The position numbers were made by a program, and so were the translations under genes. The notes under the pieces were generated by a model. That model saw nothing but the letters and a program-made list of their open reading frames with translations, did no database searches and was not told the origin of the DNA. From positions 1 through 8,008 of the forward strand of contig QILY01000203.1 in NCBI GenBank assembly GCA_003232155.1: a DNA stretch of 8,008 nucleotides. Reading direction: 5' to 3'. Shown here one piece after another: positions 1 to 4,978 of this stretch (position 1 is the first letter of the stretch; every line of letters begins with the position of its first letter). Source of the DNA: Maribacter sp. GTDB taxonomy: Bacteria; Bacteroidota; Bacteroidia; Flavobacteriales; Flavobacteriaceae.

Positions 1-110
1 GCCTGCCCCGAATTCACTTCGCCCCCCAGGGGGGGGCAATCCGGTAAAATGATTTTCTTTTAAACAGAAAAGGGAAATTTGTCGTGCACCCGGGGTAGAG
101 GGTAGGGTGA
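1..110. other. GC-rich intergenic edge segment with G/C runs
   Basis: The first ~110 bases are clearly richer in G+C than the rest of the window; the first 60 bases are a little over half G+C, whereas the DNA from 121 on is strongly AT-rich. The segment holds a run of six C, one A and eight G (22-36). The pair TGCCCC (4-9) and GGGGCA (33-38) could close a larger hairpin that also contains CGAA/TTCG. A second G-rich patch lies at 89-109. No reading frame of useful length is visible. It could be the 3' end or terminator of a gene outside the window, or the end of a repeat. The function is unknown. Confidence 0.3.
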
Positions 111-193
111 ATACAAAACTACTTATTAAAAAATCACTATAATAGTAAGAAATTAAACAGAAATTATTGATTTTTATTCTTTTAATTTCTAAG

Positions 194-316
194 CTAAGCG
201 CCAATGAATATAATAAAGACAATAGATATTAATGCGATAAAAGTTGCACTTTCATTTTGATTTAAAATTTGTATTAGCGAGAGAATAAGTATGGCAACCA
301 TTACGATATAGGATAC
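194..316 (-). pseudogene. Possible 3' remnant of a membrane-protein gene
   Basis: On the minus strand a 40-codon open stretch (41 triplets with its TAG at 194-196) runs from 316 to 194; the only ATG in it is at 299-301 and would give 35 residues. The peptide has two hydrophobic stretches, MVAILILSLIQIL and ATFIALISIVFIIFIGA, separated by the polar turn NQNESA. This looks like a helical hairpin or the last two membrane helices of a larger protein. The frame is closed upstream by a stop at 317-319, and the foldback repeat begins at 334, so the upstream part may have been lost or scrambled. It could equally be a tiny membrane peptide gene or a chance AT-rich frame. I see no promoter or other support, and I do not recognise a family. 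Confidence 0.2.
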
Positions 317-333
317 CTAATAGCGATTCTAAG

Positions 334-456
334 AACCGGAGTTTGATTACTATCAATCCCACAGTCAGTAAATTACAATCAATTCAAAACCTAATTCCCA
401 GATAAGCCGTCTAAACAGTAAGATTTGGAGAAATCACTATTAGTAGAACTCAGGTT
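334..456. repeat. Dispersed foldback repeat, short copy (123 bp)
   Basis: This segment is homologous to the element at 2766-2966. The left end, AACCGGAGTTTGATTA (334-349), matches AACCTGAGCTCGATTA of the other copy at 13 of 16 positions. The following DNA to 403 aligns with 2782-2839, with one 4-base gap. The right end (431-456) matches 2941-2966 at 23 of 26 positions. The ends are inverted repeats of each other (AACC-GAG / CTC-GGTT). The middle differs: 404-430 matches the reverse complement of 2909-2935 at 25 of 27 positions, and about 80 bases of the core are absent. It therefore looks like a deletion/inversion derivative of the longer copy. No coding capacity is seen, and no target duplication is kept at the ends. 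Confidence 0.85.
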
Positions 457-609
457 GATAGTTTCATGAAAAGGTTTGCCCCTAGTAAAACGGTTTAATA
501 AATAGTGTAGGCCACCTTCGCAGATGTCGATAATCGAAAGATCCAAAATCAATATTTGGAATCCAAATTATTCAGCACTTTTATTCAAACTGATTTGGTT
601 GTCAATTAT
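457..609. other. Gene-free gap between two repeats
   Basis: No gene or promoter can be supported between the foldback repeat and the MITE-like element. The only structure noted is a short palindrome at 554-568 (ATTTGGA, one base, TCCAAAT). With the flanking repeats, this makes the whole of 1-792 a non-coding, repeat-littered stretch. Confidence 0.4.
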
Positions 610-792
610 TTAACCCGCATTATTCATGGGTTTTCGTTATGAAAAGTCAAAATATCAATAGAATTGGGAAGCGCAGGGATTTTTTAGTGAAAGAATTGTA
701 GCTCAATTTTGAGCTGAACAAATTTCGAGCATTTTCAATTATAGCAGGTAGTTTGGCTTTGGAATAGAAGATTCATGAATAATGCGGGTTAA
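610..792. mobile_element. MITE-like element with 15-bp inverted ends and TTAA duplication
   Basis: A perfect 19-base inverted repeat frames this segment: TTAACCCGCATTATTCATG at 610-628 and its reverse complement at 774-792. The outer four bases on both sides are TTAA, which is itself palindromic. The simplest reading is a 175-bp element (614-788) with 15-bp terminal inverted repeats (CCCGCATTATTCATG) and a 4-bp TTAA target duplication. The interior has no open frame; it carries a small palindrome, AGCTCAA-TT-TTGAGCT (700-715). Size, ends and lack of coding fit a non-autonomous element mobilised in trans. IS1380-type transposases, which make 4-bp duplications and are common in Bacteroidota, are a candidate partner, but this is inference. 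The right end directly adjoins the promoter of the next gene. Confidence 0.75.
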
Positions 793-824
793 TTTGTAGA
801 TCAGCATTCTGAATTGTATTTTTA
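793..824 (+). promoter_or_regulatory. Housekeeping promoter of the Lon-domain gene
   Basis: TTTG (793-796) and TATTTTTA (817-824) are separated by 20 bases. This matches the Bacteroidota housekeeping pattern TTTG - about 20 - TAnnTTTG, except for the last base of the -7 box. Transcription would begin near 830, leaving a leader of about ten bases before the ATG at 840, which is plausible in a group that rarely uses Shine-Dalgarno sites. The -33 box starts on the base after the TTAA of the MITE-like element. Confidence 0.5.
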
Positions 825-839
825 GATAAAATTGGCTTT

Positions 840-1478
840 ATGAGATTACCTATGTTTCCGTTACAATCTATTTTCTTTCCAGGTGAAACAGTACCGCTTC
901 ATATTTTTGAAGAACGGTATAAGCAATTGATTCATGATTGTAGAAACGAGGCGGTTACTTTTGGTATTCCAATATACATAAATGGTTCAATTCAATACGG
1001 TACTGAAGTTCAGTTAGTAGAGATAGTGAATTCATACGAGGGTGGCGAGATGGATGTCAGTTGTGTTGCCCGTCAGGTTTTTAGAGTATTGACTTTTGAT
1101 AATCAGATGGAGGACAAACTGTATGCTGGAGGTGTAGTTCAATTTATTGAAAACGTGAACGATGTTAATGATACAGATAAAAAAGAAGCACTAGATAAGG
1201 TTGCAGAGCTGTATTACCTTATGGATGTACCTTTTAATTCAATTCCTGTAGAAAAATTCAATAGTTATCTTTTAATTCACAAAATAGGCCTATCATTCGA
1301 GCAAGAATATGAGTTGTTACAAATGTCTAGAGAAAGTGAACGTTATACATATATTAAAAACCATTTGACTGCTACTATTGCTGTTTTAAAAGAAATAAAT
1401 AGAACAAAACAGATAATAAAGCTGAATGGGAATTTCAAGAATTTTGACCCGTTGGATTTTGAAGACTTCTCTCTGTAA
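840..1478 (+). CDS. Lon substrate-binding (LON N-terminal-like) domain protein
   Basis: The 212-residue protein consists almost wholly of a LON substrate-binding domain. The family signature near the N-terminus is clear: LPMFPLQSIFFPG (3-15) followed by PLHIFEERYKQL (19-30), with FGIPIY (41-46) and a core ending VSCVARQVFRVL (73-84). The second half (about 113-190) is predicted helical. There is no AAA+ ATPase or Lon protease part, so this is a stand-alone domain, as is common in bacteria. In Lon the domain recognises substrates; the job of the free form is not established, and a role in protein quality control is only inferred. No signal peptide is seen, so it is presumably cytoplasmic. ATG at 840 starts directly in the conserved motif and lies just behind a promoter match. 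Only a weak inverted repeat (AATCCG 1482-1487 / CGGATT 1523-1528) follows the stop. Confidence 0.85.
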   Translation: MRLPMFPLQSIFFPGETVPLHIFEERYKQLIHDCRNEAVTFGIPIYINGSIQYGTEVQLVEIVNSYEGGEMDVSCVARQVFRVLTFDNQMEDKLYAGGVVQFIENVNDVNDTDKKEALDKVAELYYLMDVPFNSIPVEKFNSYLLIHKIGLSFEQEYELLQMSRESERYTYIKNHLTATIAVLKEINRTKQIIKLNGNFKNFDPLDFEDFSL

Positions 1479-1510
1479 AGTAATCCGTATTCATTACGAA
1501 GCACTTTTAT

Positions 1511-1543
1511 TTTAGTGTAAATCGGATTCGTTTCTTATTTTTG
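1511..1543 (+). promoter_or_regulatory. Promoter of sucC
   Basis: TATTTTTG at 1536-1543 is a full match to the Bacteroidota -7 consensus TAnnTTTG. Twenty bases upstream lies TTTAG (1511-1515) in place of the -33 TTTG, a partial match. The start point would fall near 1550, giving a leader of about 20 bases before the ATG at 1571. This argues that sucC is transcribed independently of the Lon-domain gene. Confidence 0.55.
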
Positions 1544-1570
1544 CACCCGAACCTAAATATATCTTAATAT

Positions 1571-2764
1571 ATGAATCTTCACGAATACCAAGGAAAAGAA
1601 ATATTGGCCAGTTTTGGCGTGCGAATTCAGCGTGGTATTGTAGCGCAGAATGCAAATGAAGCGGTAGAAGCTGCAAAAAAATTGACCGAAGAGACCGGAA
1701 CAGGCTGGCATGTTATAAAAGCACAGGTTCATGCAGGAGGTAGAGGCAAAGGTGGTGGGGTCAAATTGGCCAAAAACCTAAAAGAGGTCGAAGAAATTGC
1801 AGGACAAATTATTGGCATGAATTTGATAACTCCGCAAACTTCGGCTGAAGGTAAAAAAGTACATCAGGTGCTAGTAACTGAAGATGTATACTACCCAGGA
1901 GATAGTGAGACCAGTGAATTCTATATGTCCGTTTTATTGAATAGGGGTTCAGGAAAAAACATGATTATGTATTCTACCGAAGGTGGAATGGATATTGAAG
2001 AGGTTGCTGAAAGTACGCCTCATTTAATTTTTACCGAAGAAATTGATCCAGGTATAGGTTTGATTCCATTTCAAGCTCGTAAAATAGCTTTCAATTTAGG
2101 GCTTTCGGGTACCGCATTTAAAGAAATGACAAAATTTGTCACTTTATTGTACAAAGCATATGTTGAGAGTGACTCAAGTATGTTTGAAATAAATCCGGTA
2201 TTGAAGACTTCCGATGATAAGATTATGGCAGTTGATGCCAAAGTTTCTATTGATGATAATGCACTTTTTCGTAGAAAACAATATGCTGAAATGCGTGATT
2301 TGCGTGAAGAGAATGCCATTGAGGTTGAGGCAGCCGCTCTAGGTCTTAACTATGTTGATTTAGATGGTAATGTTGGTTGTATGGTAAATGGAGCAGGCCT
2401 CGCTATGGCAACTATGGATTTAATTAAAATGGCTGGTGGTGAACCCGCTAACTTTTTAGATGTTGGTGGTACTGCTGATGCGAAAAGGGTAGAACAAGCT
2501 TTCCGCATTATCTTAAAAGACGATGGTGTAAAGGCTATTCTTGTTAATATTTTCGGAGGTATTGTGCGTTGTGATCGTGTAGCTAATGGTATTGTAGAAG
2601 CTTATAAAAATATGGGAGATGCTATTAAAGTTCCTATTATTGTTCGTCTGCAAGGTACAAATGCAGAATTAGCTAAAGATATTTTGGATAACTCAGGTTT
2701 AGCTGTTCATTCAGCTGTTCAGTTTCAAGAAGCTGCTGATAAGGTAAAGGCTGTTTTAAACTAA
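1571..2764 (+). CDS. sucC: Succinate--CoA ligase (ADP-forming) subunit beta
   Basis: This is the beta subunit of succinyl-CoA synthetase, which interconverts succinyl-CoA and succinate with phosphorylation of ADP or GDP in the TCA cycle. It acts in the cytoplasm as a heteromer with the alpha subunit SucD. The 397 residues are about the normal family length (E. coli about 388). MNLHEYQGKEIL is the standard start. The ATP-grasp region includes HAGGRGKGGGVKLAKN (54-69). The expected Mg-nucleotide ligands are E206 in FEINP and D222 in MAVDAK. The C-terminal ligase domain shows LDVGGTA (296-302) and NIFGGIVRCDRVA (326-338). The start is fixed by family alignment. sucD is not adjacent: a repeat and then a terminator follow the stop. 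Separated sucC and sucD genes are common in Flavobacteriia. No defect is visible. Confidence 0.97.
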   Translation: MNLHEYQGKEILASFGVRIQRGIVAQNANEAVEAAKKLTEETGTGWHVIKAQVHAGGRGKGGGVKLAKNLKEVEEIAGQIIGMNLITPQTSAEGKKVHQVLVTEDVYYPGDSETSEFYMSVLLNRGSGKNMIMYSTEGGMDIEEVAESTPHLIFTEEIDPGIGLIPFQARKIAFNLGLSGTAFKEMTKFVTLLYKAYVESDSSMFEINPVLKTSDDKIMAVDAKVSIDDNALFRRKQYAEMRDLREENAIEVEAAALGLNYVDLDGNVGCMVNGAGLAMATMDLIKMAGGEPANFLDVGGTADAKRVEQAFRIILKDDGVKAILVNIFGGIVRCDRVANGIVEAYKNMGDAIKVPIIVRLQGTNAELAKDILDNSGLAVHSAVQFQEAADKVKAVLN

Positions 2765-2967
2765 TAACCTGAGCTCGATTACTATCAATCTCACAATCAG
2801 TAAATTAATTACAATCAATTCAAAACCTAACTCCCTTATAAGCCGTCCAAATAGCAATTTTTTAACGATAAAAGCCTTGAATTAACCCGTTAGTACTACG
2901 TTTTTATCCTCCAAATCTTACTATTTATACGGCTTCTGAGAAATCACTATTAATCGAACTCAGGTTA
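2765..2967. repeat. Dispersed foldback repeat / MITE-like element, long copy
   Basis: Inverted ends AACCTGAGCTCGATTA (2766-2781) and TAATCGAACTCAGGTT (2951-2966) pair at 15 of 16 positions. Inside them, AAGCCGTCCAAATAG (2840-2854) pairs with 2921-2935 at 13 of 15 positions, and GATAAAA (2867-2873) with TTTTATC (2902-2908). The whole can thus fold back as one long imperfect hairpin. TA at 2765-2766 and 2966-2967 could be a TA target duplication, as made by IS630/Tc1-type transposases (inference). No coding capacity is seen. A shortened relative lies at 334-456. The element begins one base after the sucC stop and ends 35 bases before the terminator, so it should be carried in the sucC transcript. 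Confidence 0.85.
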
Positions 2968-3001
2968 GCAGCAATATTATATATAATACCAATTTGACTA
3001 T

Positions 3002-3034
3002 AAAAGGATCGTGTGTAAACACGGTCCTTTTTTT
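3002..3034 (+). terminator. Rho-independent terminator of sucC
   Basis: AAAAGGATCGTGT (3002-3014) and ACACGGTCCTTTT (3019-3031) form a 13-pair stem with one T-G wobble, around a GTAA loop. A T run reaches 3034. It lies 238 bases behind the sucC stop because the foldback repeat lies between them. Confidence 0.9.
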
Positions 3035-3147
3035 GTAAAGTGTTTTTTTGATTTTAATATGTTGATTGTTAAATGTTTAAAATCACTGATTTTCAACAAT
3101 TTAAATACACTGATTAGTCACAAAAAATGTTAAAACTAATTGTTGGG

Positions 3148-3175
3148 TGTAACATTCTCTATTCTGAGGCGTCTT
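3148..3175 (+). promoter_or_regulatory. ECF-sigma-type promoter upstream of the small secreted protein
   Basis: TGTAAC (3148-3153), 16 bases, then CGTCTT (3170-3175). This has the form of extracytoplasmic-function sigma promoters, whose -35 box centres on AAC and -10 box on CGTC (compare the B. subtilis SigM/SigV/SigX types). Transcription would start near 3181, giving a leader of about 90 bases. No TAnnTTTG housekeeping box is evident between the sucC terminator and the gene. Confidence 0.55.
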
Positions 3176-3206
3176 TTTAGTAGTTCATCAATTAATTAAT
3201 AATCAT

Positions 3207-3255
3207 AATCCTGAAAACATTTCGATAATCCTGGTAGGCAGGATCGAACAGGATT
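3207..3255 (+). promoter_or_regulatory. Nested hairpin in the leader of the small secreted protein gene
   Basis: Two direct copies of AATCCTG (3207-3213, 3227-3233) are followed by CAGGATC (3239-3245) and CAGGATT (3249-3255). The inner pair closes a hairpin around GTAGG, extended by TCGA on both sides across a two-base bulge; the outer pair can close around it. Alternatively, outer and inner arms could exchange partners, giving two mutually exclusive folds. The structure ends 17 bases before the ATG, so it could affect mRNA stability or translation. A protein-binding site is the alternative. Confidence 0.45.
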
Positions 3256-3272
3256 TTAAAAACAATCAAGTC

Positions 3273-3611
3273 ATGAGAAAATTAAGTGTAGTATTAGTAG
3301 CTGCAATGTTACTAACCGCAGGAAACATTTTTGCAAACGATTCGAAAAAAGAAGTTAAACCTTCCAAAACCTTATCAGCCCAAATAAGCCAACTTTTAAA
3401 AATAAATAGCTTTGGGGCTACCTATGATGGGGCTCAAGCCCAAGTTTTATTTACGTTAAACAATGATAAAGAAATTGTTGTATTATCAGTAGATACGGAT
3501 GAGGAAAGGTTGAAATCTTTTATTACGGCCAAGCTAAACTATAAAGAAGTAGTTTTAGATAATTTTGAAGCTGGAAAAAACTATACAGTATCAGTTCGTA
3601 TAGATGCATAA
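3273..3611 (+). CDS. Small secreted protein, flavobacterial family of unknown function
   Basis: The protein has 112 residues with a clear Sec signal peptide: MRK, a hydrophobic core (SVVLVAAMLLTA) and a probable signal peptidase I site after IFA (A21/N22). The mature part of about 90 residues begins with a lysine-rich linker, then TLSAQISQLLKINSF (33-47), and a likely beta-rich core with VLFTLNNDKEIVVLSVDTD (58-76) and ending in YTVSVRIDA. There is no lipobox cysteine, so it should be soluble in the periplasm or secreted. I recognise the layout as a small family frequent in Flavobacteriaceae, but no function is known to me; the pattern faintly recalls TonB C-terminal folds. The upstream ECF-type promoter suggests envelope-stress control (inference). 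It is followed after 18 bases by its own terminator. Confidence 0.85.
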   Translation: MRKLSVVLVAAMLLTAGNIFANDSKKEVKPSKTLSAQISQLLKINSFGATYDGAQAQVLFTLNNDKEIVVLSVDTDEERLKSFITAKLNYKEVVLDNFEAGKNYTVSVRIDA

Positions 3612-3629
3612 AAGTTCATTAAAACATTT

Positions 3630-3660
3630 AAAGTCCTGAAGCAATTCAGGACTTTTTTTT
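3630..3660 (+). terminator. Terminator of the small secreted protein gene, overlapping the convergent gene
   Basis: AAAGTCCTGAA (3630-3640) and TTCAGGACTTT (3645-3655) form a perfect 11-pair stem around GCAA, and the T run extends to 3660. Seen from the minus strand the same DNA contains the last codons and stop of the DUF1456 gene. It could act weakly in that direction too, but the T-rich tract on that side is poor. Confidence 0.92.
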
Positions 3661-4011
3661 GTTCTTATATTTTACTTGACTAATGTCGTTATCCATTTTT
3701 TTGCGTTGAATCGCTTTGTAAACGGGTTTAGGCTTTTCACTTTTAGTGGCGGCTGTTTTTTTTGAGAGTACTTCACCTGGGTTTTTTGGGTTTTCTTTGG
3801 TTCCTCTTAAGTGCAATACCAATCCATTTAGAAAGTTTCTAAGTATTTGATCTTTACACTCCATATAATTTGGGTGGTCTTCTTTTCTAAAAAAAGCACC
3901 TAGTTCACTTTTTGATATTTTAAAATCGACCAGCTTTAAAATTTCTACGATTTCGTCATCCCTAAGCATTAAAGCTACTCTTAGTTTCTTGAAAATATCA
4001 TTATTGGTCAT
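3646..4011 (-). CDS. DUF1456 (YehS-like) protein, single-repeat form
   Basis: Residues 1-70 of this 121-residue protein match the DUF1456 repeat: NNDIFKKLRVALMLRDDEIVEIL (3-25), ISKSELGAFFRKEDHPNY (32-49), CKDQILRNFLNGLVLHLRG (52-70). E. coli YehS (about 156 residues) carries two such repeats; this one matches best the second and lacks the other. It ends instead in a lysine-rich, low-complexity tail (about 71-121) that is probably disordered. The function of the family is unknown. No signal peptide or membrane segment is seen. The last codons (N-K-K-K-S-stop) are read from the T tract and one arm of the convergent terminator, so the tail end is partly dictated by that element. ATG at 4011 gives the family-typical MTNNDIFKKLR start. 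No convincing promoter was found upstream. Confidence 0.85.
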   Translation of the reverse strand: MTNNDIFKKLRVALMLRDDEIVEILKLVDFKISKSELGAFFRKEDHPNYMECKDQILRNFLNGLVLHLRGTKENPKNPGEVLSKKTAATKSEKPKPVYKAIQRKKMDNDISQVKYKNKKKS

Positions 4012-4221
4012 AGGTGTTCTACTATTTTTTGCAAGGTATTACAAATTATGCACAGCTAGTATATTTACTAACCATTTAGCAATTTTTCATACGATACCCA
4101 GACAATATTGTACCACCTAACCTGTTGATTAATCTTTTCTAAGCACATTATAATTAACAATTCAAGCCAAGTGATTTTATAACCTATATTTCACGATTTT
4201 AATACTCTTTTTTGAATAAAA
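4012..4221. other. AT-rich divergent intergenic region
   Basis: This is the left part of the gap between the divergent DUF1456 and hsp20 genes. I see no open frame, RNA gene or strong promoter in it. A 7-base near-match to the housekeeping -7 box (TAATTTG on the minus strand, 4042-4048) might serve DUF1456, but it has no -33 partner. TAGTA-TATT-TACTA (4057-4070) is a weak inverted repeat. Confidence 0.35.
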
Positions 4222-4244
4222 TGTCATTTTGGCATTAATATTGC
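4222..4244 (+). promoter_or_regulatory. Sigma-54-type promoter with overlapping palindrome, upstream of hsp20
   Basis: TGGCA (4230-4234) and TTGC (4241-4244) place GG and GC exactly ten bases apart, which is the strict spacing of RpoN (-24/-12) promoters. The start point would be near 4256, about 100 bases before the ATG. The -24 box is also the right half of an inverted repeat TGTCA-TTT-TGGCA (4222-4234), suggesting a dimeric regulator binding over the promoter. If this is right, the gene needs RpoN plus an activator ATPase. Confidence 0.55.
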
Positions 4245-4253
4245 TTTATTTTA

Positions 4254-4275
4254 TGTCAAAATGGCATTAATATGC
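4254..4275 (+). promoter_or_regulatory. Second near-copy of the hsp20 upstream box
   Basis: TGTCA-AAA-TGGCA (4254-4266) repeats the inverted-repeat motif 32 bases, about three helix turns, after the first. The bases after it (TTAATAT) also repeat those of the first box. However, GG and GC here are nine bases apart, one short of the sigma-54 rule, so it is more likely an operator or decayed promoter than a second start. It lies around the start point predicted from the first box, a position suited to repression. Confidence 0.5.
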
Positions 4276-4309
4276 TCTTGGTATATCTTTTGACTTTAGA
4301 AGACTGAAA

Positions 4310-4323
4310 CTGCTTATCAGCAG
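4310..4323 (+). other. Short hairpin in the hsp20 leader
   Basis: CTGCT (4310-4314) and AGCAG (4319-4323) pair around TATC, 35 bases before the ATG. It is a small five-pair stem that does not cover the start codon, so a thermosensor role is not supported. Confidence 0.25.
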
Positions 4324-4358
4324 AAAAATTTAAAGTTAAACAGTAAATAAAAAATATC

Positions 4359-4784
4359 ATGAGTATAGTAAAAAGAAACAATCTGGCATTTCCTGAATTA
4401 ATGAATGAAATTTTCAAACCTGACTGGTTTGGTGGCATTGAGAATCAAACAAATCATATTCCGCCTGTGAATATTATAGAGACCGAAACTGGTTTTGAAT
4501 TAGAGCTTTCCGTTCCCGGGATAAAAAAAGAAGAGCTTGTAATTGAAGTAGATAATAATGTCTTAACAATCTCTTCAGATGTAAAAAAAGATGAAGCGAA
4601 AAAAGAGGATCAATTTAGAAGAAGAGAGTTTTCAAAAGCTTGTTTTAAAAGGTCGTTTACTATGGCAAAATCTATTGATACTGAAGCTATAAAAGCGGAC
4701 TACGAAAATGGGATTTTGAGATTTGTTTTACCTAAAAAAGAAGAGGCATTACCAAAGCCTAAAAAAACAATTTCCTTGTCTTAA
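4359..4784 (+). CDS. Hsp20/alpha-crystallin family small heat-shock protein
   Basis: An ATP-independent holdase that binds unfolding proteins in the cytoplasm and hands them to the DnaK/ClpB system. Its 141 residues have the normal three-part build. The short N-terminal arm (1-33) contains FPELMNEIF and DWFGG. The alpha-crystallin domain (about 34-127) contains VNIIETETGFELELSVPGIKK-type strands with VPG at 52-54, a charged loop rich in K/D/E/R (76-90), FKRSF (96-100) and the late signature ADYENGILRFVLPK (113-126). A lysine/proline tail holds the I-S-L (138-140) motif that mediates oligomer assembly. ATG at 4359 is the only start that gives the usual arm length. The gene stands alone, with its own promoter region and terminator. 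Confidence 0.95.
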   Translation: MSIVKRNNLAFPELMNEIFKPDWFGGIENQTNHIPPVNIIETETGFELELSVPGIKKEELVIEVDNNVLTISSDVKKDEAKKEDQFRRREFSKACFKRSFTMAKSIDTEAIKADYENGILRFVLPKKEEALPKPKKTISLS

Positions 4785-4803
4785 ATGCGTATGAAAATAT
4801 CGT

Positions 4804-4828
4804 GAATTGTTCGATGGTTCGAACATTC
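4804..4828 (+). other. Hairpin in the hsp20 3' untranslated region
   Basis: GAAT-T-GTTCG (4804-4813) and CGAACATTC (4820-4828) pair with a single bulged T around ATGGTT, just behind the stop codon. No T run follows, so it is not itself a terminator; it may stabilise the mRNA end. Confidence 0.35.
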
Positions 4829-4857
4829 ATATAGGTTGGTTTAGTTGGTTAGTTGAG

Positions 4858-4890
4858 AAGCGTCTTGGTTGAAGAATCAAAACGCTTTTT
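4858..4890 (+). terminator. Terminator of hsp20
   Basis: AAGCGT (4858-4863) pairs with ACGCTT (4882-4887), and TTGGTT (4865-4870) with AATCAA (4875-4880, one G-T wobble). These flank a C/A mismatch and close on a GAAG loop. The T run reaches 4890. Confidence 0.85.
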
Positions 4891-4978
4891 AATACGAATT
4901 GATATTGTCAAGTACATTACGTAAAACTCTGAATAGATTTTTGAATTTATATAAATTGGTGTAAAAAGGTTATTTTTT

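Noticed and set aside
89..109. G-quadruplex
   Set aside because: Only three G runs of three or more lie close together on this strand, one short of the usual requirement.
131..150. AAATCACTAT, possible third fragment of the foldback repeat
   Set aside because: Only ten bases match and the flanks do not follow the family, so chance in AT-rich DNA is sufficient.
1480..1528. Terminator between the Lon-domain gene and sucC
   Set aside because: The inverted repeats (GTAAT/ATTAC, AATCCG/CGGATT) are short with large loops and no proper T run.
2071..2319. 82-codon minus-strand frame inside sucC
   Set aside because: It lies wholly within the well-conserved sucC gene, and its product has no recognisable features.
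4256..4438. 60-codon minus-strand frame across the hsp20 start
   Set aside because: It overlaps the hsp20 promoter region and start in antisense, and is better explained as a chance frame.
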